DNA of 64,000 bases from Helicoverpa zea (Eukaryota > Arthropoda > Insecta > Lepidoptera > Noctuidae), in NCBI RefSeq assembly GCF_022581195.2, contig NC_061459.1:372001-436000 (forward strand). Reading direction: 5' to 3'. The position numbers and the translations under genes were made by a program. A model generated the notes under the pieces. That model saw only the letters and a program-made list of their open reading frames with translations, did no database searches and was not told the DNA's origin. The stretch's first letter is position 1. Each line of letters begins with the position of its first letter. Shown piece after piece: positions 36,921 to 46,900 of the stretch.

Positions 36921-38654
36921 ATAAGTGAAAATACATTCATTGTATAGCACTTGCTTTTCACCACGTAGTTAATGAATACTGTTTTTAGATATCTTCTCTC
37001 ATATTTTTGGTAGCTGTAGAACATTTAAAATTTATAAATAGGTCATAGAACGTAATATTCCGCTTAAGTGAGGCCTTTCGTGAAAATCTCAAAGAAACCC
37101 GGAGTTTAAACGCTGAAAAGTAATCCATGTTTTACATTTTCCTTTTATAGCTGTTAAAATTCAGTATTTTGATAGACATAAAACGTGCAGGATCCATCTT
37201 CATTCTCATTCTGCGTACATTCAAGGTTTTATTATGAATCCGTGCTGTACCCACTGTAGGCTTTTTACGATGCCAATTCGCCAAGACATATGTAAACGGT
37301 GCTGCTCGTAAAAATTATACAAACTTACTTGTACACCAAGAAATTAAAAAATGGACCTTATATGCTGTGATATAGGGGTGGTGGCAGATGCAAAGCAAAG
37401 TTTGTAAGCTGAAGAATATTATTCGCGTTAGCTAAAGGAAGGATTACCGATGGAAGAAGACCGTTAATATCTCGGGCACGGCTTTCTTTGAATAAAATTT
37501 GGGAGTCTCGTGTTAGTTCTCCGAGTTAAGACTCGTTACACGTTTATGTGGTAGTTGAATACTCGTGAGCAACGCTTTGCTTCCCAAAGTGCGGGAATAA
37601 GTGGCTTCGGTTAATATTAGTTTTATACGATTTCTTGAGATTTTTCTTTGAGAAAATATTTTTTGTTCATGATATTTTTAAATTAAAGCGAATGAATAAG
37701 CTATTCATTTTATAAAGTGGAATGCTTTTTATTTAGACTGAATGCTAGATCGAATTGAGGCAGCAGACTTTTTCATTCGTTTAAATTAAATGACTAATCA
37801 TGCTTGTTCCTTTGTCTGCAATGATAAATTAGGCACAGAAGATAGTCTAAAAATCAATTTTCTAAAACAAAATACACTCGACCTACTTTACCCAAGTAAA
37901 AACTTCCGCTGCGAAAATCTACCATTCTAATTCAGCGTTGTTTTCCCACAATACCGTGTCTGCAATTCCCCATAATTACGTGTCCGAAGGCGTTTGGTGG
38001 TTTTAACTCAGCGTAGTTAGTGCTAGCGAGGTGCGCAGTGGCAGCGTGACGTCACTTCGTAGTGTTGGACTCGCTCTGACCAGTAGCGGTTGACTTATGT
38101 TATAAGCAGAAGCGAGATGGTATAGGAGTCTTGAATTTGGTAGTCTGATTTGAAAAGTGATTAATATTTTCGTTATTACATTATTTAGTTATTACATTTT
38201 GAAAGAAAATGTAACGCTACAAGGTGCACATTGTTTAATATCAAATAGATCAAGTTGTTTTCATCGTCTTTGAATGTATAGGATACCCAATCGCTAACGC
38301 TTGTAACTAAGTACGGTATCTAGCCTTAATTTTATAGCTAGTTTAGGCAAGCGAGTTCCGGTGATGCATAGCAGACAAGCAATTTTGTAAAATAGTGCGC
38401 CTAATTTTTAGCGAAACCGACGATTTACCGAGGTTCAAGTAATTTCGCTGCAAGTCGCTGATGCATAACTCTGCATACATTTCGGTAAACGGCCGCAGTA
38501 ATTGTAGGCCCCGATGTTTTCCAATGTAAAACATTTTTGGAACATGTTTCTGGTATAAAATTTTTGGTTGTTTTTCTTTGTGGTAATTATGGCAACTATT
38601 GTTTATAAACGTTGTATAAAGTTCCGAAAATGTTTACTTAACAGTATATCAAAT

Positions 38655-38748
38655 ACTAGTTTCTGCCAGCGGTTTCACCCGCATCCCGTGGGAACCTCTG
38701 CACGAACCCGGATAAAAAGTATAGCCTTCCTCGATAATTGGGCTATCT
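38655..38748 (+). repeat. 5' part of a SINE-like interspersed repeat split by the LINE
   Basis: Starts ACTAGTTTCTGCCAGCGG and runs through CACCCGCATCCCGTGGGAA, GATAAAAAGTATAGCC and CCTCGATAATTGGGCTATCT. It matches, with a few differences, the first half of the intact copy at 43753-43952. Its second half is found after the LINE at 43655-43752. I recognise this family as dispersed in moth and butterfly DNA, but I do not assign it to a named superfamily. Confidence 0.75.
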
Positions 38749-38975
38749 CTATCTGGGACTCTGTTGTTTGTACTGGACTCTGTTGTTTGTACTTTGTTGT
38801 GAACGGACGTCTCGAATATTTATAAAATTAATAAATAAAAACTCGCTGAATCGTGACCTAGTTAGTTTTTACATACTGACCGAATCACTCTGTGAAACGT
38901 AAACAATACTTTTGCTTATTATTGTCAAGCAAAATAAAATGTGTAAAGTGTTACCAAGCCAATATCTGTGACACA
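38749..38975 (+). promoter_or_regulatory. LINE 5' UTR with probable internal promoter
   Basis: This 227-nt leader lies between the interrupted repeat and the ORF1 ATG. It opens with a perfect tandem pair of a 19-mer (38756-38774 and 38775-38793, GGACTCTGTTGTTTGTACT) and then becomes AT-rich. A non-LTR element must carry its promoter inside the transcript, so by position this is where it should lie. I see no specific core-promoter motif that I would assert. The first few bases are ambiguous because CTATCT is repeated at the junction. Confidence 0.5.
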
Positions 38976-40238
38976 ATGGCGAGCAGCCCCTTTAGCCGGG
39001 GTGACCGGTGTGCCCGGAGTCCGCCTCCTACACCCGTGGCCGCAGCTAGACCTACACCCGTGCCTGCACATGCACCCCCTCAGACGCCTACGCAAAAAAA
39101 CGAGGTGGAGGTGATCTCGACGCCAGAAATCCAAAACTGGATGAAGATTATCGACCAGTATCTAGGTGAAGTGTGCACTATTGCTACAGAGGGCAAATTA
39201 AACTCAGACCAAAAAATGCGCATAAGTAGTTTATGCATGAAAATTAGCCACGGCACATCTCAAATGGCTGTTCAGTACCAGTCCATCAAGATGAAAGCAG
39301 TTATGGCTACCTCTACCGTCGAAAGACTGGAAGAACAAATGGAAGAACAACTTAATTTGTCGGAGCAACTACAACAATTGAAGTTGACAATTGGAGCATC
39401 TAACAAGCCAAACACCGGACCTTCTTTTGCTGATATGGTTAAAAAAAGTTCCAACAAATTTATACAGCCCTTAAATTTAAGCTCAGTGGCCATCTATCCT
39501 AACGACAAATTAAAATCCAGTGAGGAGACAAAGTCACTTGTACAAAAAATCATATGCCCTGAACAGATGAAACTACAAGTGAGAGGACTACGCAAGACTA
39601 GAAACGGCGGTGTAATCATCAGCACTGAAACCAAAGACGACATTGAGAAAGTTAAGAAATCGATGCAGTCAACAAATACAGGCCTAATAGTCGGCGAACC
39701 CCATAAAAGAAAACCTAGAGTTGTAATTTGTGGAGTGCCCTCATCGATGCAAGATAAGGAAGTATTTACGTGTTTGTACAACCAAAACCTAGCCGACAAA
39801 CTACAGGACTGTAGCCTAGAGACGTTTTTGTCCTCTGTTAAGCTGAGCCACAAATCAGGTAAGAAGGATGCTGATACCTGTAACTTTATAATAGAAGTAT
39901 CTGCACAAATACGTAAAGCCCTCATGTGCAAAGACCGAGCATTCATTAACTGGTCGTCCTGCCCTGTAAGAGACTTCACTCTAGTGACACGATGTTACAA
40001 ATGTCAGCAGTACGGACATGCGGCTAAATCATGTCGGGAGACCACCTACATATGTGGGCACTGTGGTGAATTGGGTCATTCCATCAAAGAATGCACCAAG
40101 AAAGAAGAGGAACCAAAATGCGCTACTTGCTTGCACTTCAAAAAGCCAAGCAATCATAAGACAGGTGCTGCGGACTGTCCGGCGAAAATTATGGCAGAAA
40201 ATAGGTACATAAATTCAATAGATTATGGAGGCGCCTAG
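38976..40238 (+). CDS. LINE ORF1 protein: nucleic-acid-binding, three zinc knuckles (420 aa)
   Basis: RNA-binding gag-like protein of the LINE, expected to coat the transcript and form the retrotransposition RNP. I place the start at the ATG at 38976 (MASSPFSRGD), in the context ACACAATGG. The open frame runs further upstream but only a GTG begins it. Residues 1-45 are Pro-rich and low complexity. Residues about 112-138 (ERLEEQMEEQLNLSEQLQQL) look like a short coiled coil. Residues about 185-335 hold one or two RRM-like segments (inferred from position and strand-like pattern). Three knuckles follow: C340-C343-H348-C353 and C360-C363-H368-C373, both CX2CX4HX4C, then a longer CX2CX8HX6C (C382-C385-H394-C401). 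ORF1 with three terminal knuckles is usual for the jockey/I/R1 group. The stop overlaps the ORF2 start by 14 nt. No lesion is visible. Confidence 0.88.
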   Translation: MASSPFSRGDRCARSPPPTPVAAARPTPVPAHAPPQTPTQKNEVEVISTPEIQNWMKIIDQYLGEVCTIATEGKLNSDQKMRISSLCMKISHGTSQMAVQYQSIKMKAVMATSTVERLEEQMEEQLNLSEQLQQLKLTIGASNKPNTGPSFADMVKKSSNKFIQPLNLSSVAIYPNDKLKSSEETKSLVQKIICPEQMKLQVRGLRKTRNGGVIISTETKDDIEKVKKSMQSTNTGLIVGEPHKRKPRVVICGVPSSMQDKEVFTCLYNQNLADKLQDCSLETFLSSVKLSHKSGKKDADTCNFIIEVSAQIRKALMCKDRAFINWSSCPVRDFTLVTRCYKCQQYGHAAKSCRETTYICGHCGELGHSIKECTKKEEEPKCATCLHFKKPSNHKTGAADCPAKIMAENRYINSIDYGGA

Positions 40239-40247
40239 GAGCGCCGT
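40225..40247 (+). promoter_or_regulatory. ORF1-ORF2 overlap with small GC hairpin
   Basis: The ORF2 ATG (40225-40227) precedes the ORF1 TAG (40236-40238) in a different frame. The overlap holds the string GGCGC-CTAGGA-GCGCC, which can form a 5-bp GC stem around the stop codon. Overlapping ORFs with nearby RNA structure are known to couple ORF1 and ORF2 translation in some insect LINEs (SART1 of Bombyx is the precedent). Here it is an inference from layout. Confidence 0.4.
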
Positions 40248-43233
40248 AAATTACGATTCTTCAGGCCTTATTTGTTATTATTATACTATTTTAAGTATGT
40301 TTCATAATATTATTAGTGACATAGATAATTTCTCTGTATCTCAATCGGGAGTGTGTGATGTTGAACACTGCAAACAATATCTGTCCTCTTACACTAGCCC
40401 ACTAACCATACTAACCCAAAACATTCGCAGTGTTTTTAAGAATTTTGATAACTTAAGCATTTTTCTAAAACGTTTGGACATAAATTGTGACATCATTGTC
40501 CTAACCGAATGTTGGCTTGCTAAGCAATATAACATACCACAAATACCGGGATATTGCATGTACAAGAGTAACTCAACTACCAATCAGAACGATGGCGTGA
40601 TAGTTTATGCCCGAGATCATCTAAATGTGTCTATCATTGAACCAAAAATGAACGACTGCAGCAGATTGTTGGTTAAAATTGGAGCTGATTTTGCGATATT
40701 GGCTGTGTATCGATCTCCGTCCGTTACAAATGTAAACAATTTCACGTACTCTTTAAACGACACCTTGCAAAGCCTATCATCCTTTAAAAATATAATTTTA
40801 ACTGGAGATATTAATATCAATATTCTTCCGGGAAAAACAGATGCTTCGGCAGAGGAATATATGAACCTATGCGCCTTCCATGGGTTGCTACCCGCTCACA
40901 CGCACCCTACACATCAAAGTGGCTCCTGCTTGGATCACATAATGCTTAAAACCAACTTCCCTGCACTTACCCTTGTAACTAATTCCACAATAACAGATCA
41001 CAGCGCTACCCTGCTTATTCTTAACTGTAAATTTCCTAAGGTCGCCCCTCGCACAGTATCTAAATTAAAGATACATAAACTTGAAGAAGACTTAGGCAAT
41101 ATTGATTTTGACCCAGTGTACAATTCCGCTGATCCGCAGTTTTGTATGTTGTACCTAATTAAAAAAGTGCAACATGCAATTCAAAAGAACACAGTCATAT
41201 CTAGATTAAATAACAAAACCTACAACATCAAGCCTTGGATCACGACCGGTCTTATACGTTGTATGAAAAATAGAGATAAACTGCATACAAAGGCTAAAGG
41301 TAATCCGAATAATTTAATATTGCAAGTGTCATATAAGCGATATCGTAACTTTTGTAACGACCTCCTAAAAAAAGTAAAACGCAATTATGATAATACTGCA
41401 CTGAAAGAGGCTGGTGGAGATAACAAAAAGATCTGGAAAATTGTTAAAAATGTGACGTACAATACAAAACAGAATCAGTCTTCTTCAGGTTTATTAAATG
41501 CACATTCATCACAGTTAACAGCGGCGAATATTGCAAATAATTTCTTTGTTAACGTAGGCAAGCGCTTAGCTGAAAAAAATCGTGGACAATCGCAGTGCCT
41601 AACAAGCTCATTGCATGCACCCAACACTACCTTATCATCTTTTGTGTTACTAGATACTGACGAAGCGGAAATTGAAAGGATTATTATGGGTCTAAAAGTC
41701 GACTCTGCAGTAGGCTGGGATAACATATCTAACAAAATTCTAAAGCAATTTAAAGACCTTTTAGTACCGCCCTTAACGGTCATCTTTAATAAATGTTTAA
41801 ATACAGGAGTTTTCCCTAAGTGTTTAAAAAAAGCTGTTGTTGTCCCAGTTTACAAATCGGGGAGTAAAGACCAAGTGACAAATTATAGACCTATTTCCTT
41901 ACTGCCCTCTATGTCCAAAATATTGGAAAAGATTATAAACAATAGGCTTTATAAATATCTGGAGGATAAATCTATTCTCTCTACGCAGCAGTTTGGATTT
42001 AGACCTAAAATGTCCACTGATGATGCCGTACACCATCTAACCGCCTATCTAGCACAAGAACTTGATAAAGGTAACCACACAGTAGGTATATTCCTCGACC
42101 TAGCAAAAGCTTTTGACACGGTTTCTATTCCCATCCTGTTGCGCAAGCTTGAAGCCATAGGTATCAGAGATATTCAGCTGAAACTTTTTAAAAGCTACCT
42201 AGAAGAACGAACGCAATGTGTCAAGATTGGAAATGTTGTTAGCGATGATGAAAAAAGCACCGATTTCGGTATTCCCCAAGGAAGTATTTTGGGCCCTTCA
42301 CTCTTCCTAATATACATAAACGATCTCTGTAATCTAAATTTAGATCACGGCCATATCGTTTGTTATGCAGACGATACGGCTCTTTTGTTTTCAGCTGACT
42401 CAGTAGAAAATGTCTACAAGTATGCGCAAAACGGATTCAATGTTATTAATAAATGGCTTCAAAATAACTCTCTAACTTTAAATGCTGACAAGACAAACTA
42501 CGTCAAGTTTTCGATGCGCAAGCAAAAACTAATTGGCACTAACACAACATTATATGCACATTATCATAACTGCACAACTTGCACAAATAACCAGTGCGCT
42601 TGTCCCAGTATTAAAATGTCACGTACAGTAAAGTACCTCGGAATTATTATAGATGACACACTTTCGTTTAAAGATCACATTGAAACTGTAAATAATAGGA
42701 TTCGTAAATTGATATTTGTTTTCAAAAAATTACGTTACATTGCAGACCCAAAAATAATTAGACAAGTCTACTTTGCTCTATGTCAATCGATATTAACATA
42801 CTGTATTACCACATGGGGTGGAGCGAGTAAAACATTGTTGTTAATTATTGAGAGAGCCCAGAGAGCAATTCTCAAGGTGTCTACTTTCCGGCCCTTCCTT
42901 TTTCCCACTAACCTGCTATACAAAAAGTGTGAAGTACTAACCGTCCGTCAGTTATTTATAATGGGCATTGTATTAAAACAGCACTCAGAGCTAACATATA
43001 GCACGGAAGTTACTAACAAAAGACGTAAAGATATAGTCTGTCCTCAAAATCACACCAAACATGCTTTCACATCAAAATTTTACCTGTTTCTTGGTCCTCT
43101 ACTTTACAATAGATTGAACGCGAAAGCAAACATTTATGACTTGAATCAAGTAAACTGTAAAAAAGTACTGAAAGAAACTCTTCAAAAAATGTCCTACGAT
43201 GATACAGAGAATTTATTGACTGTGCTAAAGTGA
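40225..43233 (+). CDS. LINE ORF2 protein: AP-endonuclease / reverse transcriptase (1002 aa)
   Basis: Enzyme of target-primed reverse transcription: it nicks chromosomal DNA and copies the element RNA from the nick. The N-terminal AP-type endonuclease keeps its signature residues: N66 (QNIRS), E96 (LTECW), D195/N197 (TGDININ), D237-H238 (CLDHIM) and D258-H259 (TDHSA). The RT core follows: YRPISLL (554-560), QFGFRP (589-594), motif A FLDLAKAFD (623-631), motif B GIPQGSILGP (682-691), catalytic YADD (714-717), motif D near NADKTN (753-758) and KYLGI (803-807). A cysteine cluster (C783, C786, C791, C793) lies between motifs D and E. I see no RNase H domain. About 1000 aa is normal for this group. 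The ATG at 40225 lies 11 nt upstream of the ORF1 stop codon, in another frame, so translation probably depends on ORF1 termination or reinitiation. All catalytic residues I can check are present. Confidence 0.95.
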   Translation: MEAPRSAVNYDSSGLICYYYTILSMFHNIISDIDNFSVSQSGVCDVEHCKQYLSSYTSPLTILTQNIRSVFKNFDNLSIFLKRLDINCDIIVLTECWLAKQYNIPQIPGYCMYKSNSTTNQNDGVIVYARDHLNVSIIEPKMNDCSRLLVKIGADFAILAVYRSPSVTNVNNFTYSLNDTLQSLSSFKNIILTGDININILPGKTDASAEEYMNLCAFHGLLPAHTHPTHQSGSCLDHIMLKTNFPALTLVTNSTITDHSATLLILNCKFPKVAPRTVSKLKIHKLEEDLGNIDFDPVYNSADPQFCMLYLIKKVQHAIQKNTVISRLNNKTYNIKPWITTGLIRCMKNRDKLHTKAKGNPNNLILQVSYKRYRNFCNDLLKKVKRNYDNTALKEAGGDNKKIWKIVKNVTYNTKQNQSSSGLLNAHSSQLTAANIANNFFVNVGKRLAEKNRGQSQCLTSSLHAPNTTLSSFVLLDTDEAEIERIIMGLKVDSAVGWDNISNKILKQFKDLLVPPLTVIFNKCLNTGVFPKCLKKAVVVPVYKSGSKDQVTNYRPISLLPSMSKILEKIINNRLYKYLEDKSILSTQQFGFRPKMSTDDAVHHLTAYLAQELDKGNHTVGIFLDLAKAFDTVSIPILLRKLEAIGIRDIQLKLFKSYLEERTQCVKIGNVVSDDEKSTDFGIPQGSILGPSLFLIYINDLCNLNLDHGHIVCYADDTALLFSADSVENVYKYAQNGFNVINKWLQNNSLTLNADKTNYVKFSMRKQKLIGTNTTLYAHYHNCTTCTNNQCACPSIKMSRTVKYLGIIIDDTLSFKDHIETVNNRIRKLIFVFKKLRYIADPKIIRQVYFALCQSILTYCITTWGGASKTLLLIIERAQRAILKVSTFRPFLFPTNLLYKKCEVLTVRQLFIMGIVLKQHSELTYSTEVTNKRRKDIVCPQNHTKHAFTSKFYLFLGPLLYNRLNAKANIYDLNQVNCKKVLKETLQKMSYDDTENLLTVLK

Positions 43234-43654
43234 CTTTGTTTATTGTTTATTTTGTTTTTATACAAGTTTTTGACTAATATTATATATTTTTAAGTGGTTT
43301 ATAAAATTAATTTTGTTTATATTTTAATTTTTATACAATTTTTGATAAATATTATTTATTTTAAATGACTTGTTAATTAAGAAACTAGATGTTAAGATAT
43401 GGTAATACTGTAGTAGTAAAATACAACTTGTCCACAATACAGATAGTTTACACATTTAAATGTGCTTTAGAATCCTTTTGTTTATTTGTTAATTTTAAAT
43501 TATTTTAGCTCTTCTCGCCTGAAACACAGGATATCCTAGTTCAGGCACGTAAGACTCGGATATAAGCTTATATTTAAGACTCAATGTAATTCATGCTGTA
43601 ATGTAATTTAAATAAAAAATATTATAAAAAAAAAATATTAAAATATTATTATAT
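43234..43654 (+). other. LINE 3' UTR and A/T-rich tail
   Basis: AT-rich sequence after the ORF2 stop. It carries an AATAAA signal near 43610, followed by an A-run and TATTA-type repeats up to the junction with the resumed repeat at about 43655. By analogy with other LINEs this end should be the RT recognition and priming region. No ORF is present. Confidence 0.7.
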
Positions 43655-43752
43655 TATCTAACACCGAAAGAATTGTTCAAATCGGACCAGTAGTTCCTGA
43701 GATTAGCGCGTTCAAACAAACAAACTCTTCAGCTTTATAATATTAGTATAGA
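43655..43752 (+). repeat. 3' part of the SINE-like repeat split by the LINE
   Basis: Resumes at TATCTAACACCGAAAGAAT, continues with GGACCAGTAGTTCCTGAGAT and AGCGCGTTCAAACAAACAAA, and ends CTTTATAATATTAGTATAGA. It continues the 38655-38748 segment exactly where the LINE interrupts it and aligns with the second half of the neighbouring copy. Confidence 0.75.
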
Positions 43753-43952
43753 CTAGCTTCTGCCAGCGGTTTCACCCGCATCCCATGGGAACTACTTCCC
43801 GTACCGGGATAAAAAGTAGCCTATAGCCTTCCTCGATAAATGGGCTATATAACACTGAAAGAAATTTTCAAATTGGACCAGTAGTTCCTGAGATTAGCGC
43901 GTTCAAACAAACAAACAAACAAACTCTTCAGCTTTATAATATTAGTATAGAT
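43753..43952 (+). repeat. Intact SINE-like repeat, second copy in tandem
   Basis: A complete copy of about 200 bp of the same family, directly abutting the 3' end of the split copy. It has the head CTAGCTTCTGCCAGCGG, the middle CCTCGATAAATGGGCTATAT, an (AAAC)n stretch and the end TAATATTAGTATAGAT. The two tandem copies differ at scattered positions, so they are not a very recent duplication. No ORF is present and no box A/B is evident. Confidence 0.7.
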
Positions 43953-46900
43953 AAAGCTTTATTTTTAGCTTATTTGAATTTTACAATATAGAGAACCATA
44001 AGAGCATTTTTATTACGCGAAATTTTATTATAACTAGACATAAATCATATTGAGTGTATTTAGAACGTGCATTGTACATATAGATGTTGTTAATTTGCTG
44101 AGCCGTCAAAGTTTATTACTTAAAATAATATAATTCACAAAGAACACCGCATCATCTTTGACGAGACTCACTAAACGCTTCCTCTCGTATGATGAAAGGG
44201 CCGCCAGGTAAACCAGTTCAGTAATTAACTTAGCTAAAGTTGTGAATGCAGAGCGGCGAGCGGCGGTCGCCTGAAGACCGACCCCTTCATTACGAGATGT
44301 TCACTAAGAGACTTGTTTGACTCGCAAACAAACTAAAAAGATAAACTTATTAAGGGTTTTGATTTTATAATGTTGTCATGTAGTTTGATAATGAAATGAT
44401 ATGAAGAAAAGAATTGTATAATTATGCTTCGAGCATCACGATACATATATTTTTTAAGAGACAATAATAGTAGGTACAAGACGTAAGGATGTTAATAACA
44501 TGGACAAACTGGTATACTTACGTCTCATTTAAAACACAAAAACTCAAGTTCTTTCAAAACTTTCCTCATCCAATTTGTATTTTCTGCATATGTACGAAGA
44601 AAGTTCTTAAAACAACGGTCCTTGTTCAACAAATGGCTTGAAATAAACTAGTTGTGTACTACGACGTTACTTTAGTCGTACACATGTATGATGATGGAGA
44701 CTGGTCGGGCTTGGCTAATAAATAGTCATGACGTCTCGTCTGAGTGCAGCGCACCTCGGAAACTCTGTCATGTGAGAGGTGCAATAAAATGTACACTTGG
44801 TTTGTTTGTTTTGTGACACACTCCTAAGTTATTTAACTAACGAACTTTTAAATGAAAGAAAGAATCTAAGTAAACAAATGACATCAATTATCCATAGAAC
44901 TTGCAAAACCTACAAAAGCCTATTAAAAAAGTGAATTTAGCAGAAGTTTGATATGCTAAATTATTACAAATTTGCTAAGGCAGCCTACTGTTTGAAATAA
45001 AAGTATGTAATGTTAGTCAACGAGTGTCATTTCTATTGACTCCGATTTCCAAACATGATACTCAAGAAAATGTGTGCAAATAGAAAGTGTTATATTCTAA
45101 ACCAACAGTATATCACTAAACAAAATAATTACGAGACAGGCTAACAACAAACGCTGTATATTGTTAGATTTTTTGCGGCGACTCGGGGCGGGTCTTGATT
45201 TATTAATCTGGCAAAACAAAAGCTATCAGGCTTAATGGGCGAAATACCCCGCTGCGTATTATCAACGTTTAACAGCGTTTAATATCCTGTGATTGTGCGT
45301 AAATCTTTGAATACCATTAATATCAATAAAGGTTCTGTTATTAAATTTCGGGTGCGGTTTAATATGAACGTGTTGAGGTAGGTTTACAGTTATGTTAGTT
45401 TGTTGCTGGTTTACTTGCAAAGCTGTTAAGTCTTAGCTATTTATTAGATTGGTTGTAGTTACCCGTATAATACCCACGTCACACTATATGGTGGGTATGA
45501 ATATATCTCGTTATGATAGCGCTAACATTACACTAGTTTCCATTTTCTCTGAAGGATGGCGGATATCTATGGTAGTTACAAGTAAAATTTATTTAATCCT
45601 CCCTTAGTATAATATGATTAATACTACTAGAAAGATTTATAAAATCTTTTAAAATACGCTACTAAACCACCTCAGACAACCTGATAAAAAATATAGGTTC
45701 GTGAAAAATCTTCATATTTTCTGGTCTCATCTTCATAAACAAGCGTTAATCCAGCAACAAGGATTTCTTAAAGCGACTTGAAAACATTAGTATAATAAAT
45801 TCCTTCGGCAGAAACTTGGTAAATCCGTCATTTGCTACAAATCCCGCTAATGATGCCGCGGCCTGACCGCCGACGTGACTAGATTACTCGCTTTCTTACC
45901 AGAAGAGAGATATTTCAATATTTAGGTTTTTTAAATCTGTTTCTATTATGGCGTGTTTTGGTTTTGGAGGAAGTTGTTCTTATAATTAATCTTAGCTTTG
46001 TGATGGTTTAGAAAATTATATGATTTTATTTTTAATCTTTATCTTATCATACATTTTAAATCAACAAATAAATAAAAGTTTTAGAAACTTATCTGGATGT
46101 AATTGTATAAAAGTATGTTTGTACAGAAATACGATGCAAGTCATAGTTATTACTCTAAAAGTATGAAGACGAAAAATCTTCCAAAACATCTTCACTAAAA
46201 CACAACTCTCAGACACCGAAAATGATAGACATTTTGTACTAACGTATGCATAAAAATACCACATATATACTCTACACACAGATAAACATTGCACATGTGT
46301 GCTATGGATGTTTTAATGTGATTACGGCATCAGACTTATGCAGGAACACATTCGCAGTTGGAGTTAGTTTCGCGCTAAAAGCATCGTCGGAAAGTCTTAT
46401 GCAAATGGACTGTGCGGTCTAAGTCATAGATATCTTGAAGTCTAACTTACATTCCGAAAAAGGGTCTAGAATGTCTTGGAAGAATAGTGTTTTCGTGTTA
46501 AATTCAGCTACAAGTACTATGAATTTGCTACGATTAGTTAGTACTTTTAATGCAAGAAGCGTGGCTAAGTCCACAGGAAAAGAGTCTTAACAGACAAGGA
46601 TGGGGGATGGCATCTTCGTAGTTCGTAGTCGGCTACGCATATCGCTACGAGTGCTGCGCATTTGCTACGATGTGAAATATCGTAAATGTCTGTATAGTAG
46701 AATGAATTATTGTTTACCTAAGTAGTATTTCTGATTATTAAGAGCTCGACCCTAATAAATAACAGAGTAATAGGTCTTGTTGACTATTTATTTACGTTCT
46801 TAAGAAACGGGCAACTCATTATCTATCTACTCTATATATCTACTCATGAAGAATATTTATTTTTTCTCTCGCAAACTGCTGTAACTTGGACTACAGGACC

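Larger units (their letters stand above)
32151..38654. other. Mostly non-coding DNA with small repeats
   Basis: Apart from the stem-loop at 33.5 kb, the LINE tail at 34.7 kb, the doubtful frame at 36.2-36.4 kb and the inverted-repeat element at 36.7-36.9 kb, I see nothing to annotate. A minus-strand 63-codon ATG frame at 38343-38534 has no recognised similarity. Confidence 0.5.
38749..43654 (+). mobile_element. Full-length non-LTR retrotransposon (LINE), jockey/CR1-like, two open ORFs
   Basis: About 4.9 kb with a short 5' UTR (38749-38975), an ORF1 with zinc knuckles, an overlapping ORF2 with AP-endonuclease and reverse transcriptase, and a 421-nt 3' UTR ending in AATAAA (about 43610) and an A/T-rich tail. 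There are no LTRs. The limits come from the flanks: a SINE-like repeat stops at GGGCTATCT (ending 38748) and resumes at TATCTAACACC (from 43655), so the five bases TATCT look like a target-site duplication. Both ORFs are uninterrupted, which suggests a young and possibly competent copy. The architecture (zinc-knuckle ORF1, AP endonuclease, RT, no RNase H seen) fits the jockey/CR1 group; the exact clade needs a phylogeny. Inferred life cycle: transcription, RNP formation, target-primed reverse transcription in the nucleus. Confidence 0.9.

Noticed and set aside
38892..38975. Upstream extension of LINE ORF1 (28 codons)
   Set aside because: It starts at GTG. The ATG at 38976 has a better context and begins the Pro-rich N-terminus, so the extension is probably 5' UTR.
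39494..39979. 161-codon minus-strand frame inside LINE ORF1
   Set aside because: Antisense shadow of a strongly supported coding sequence; no domain.
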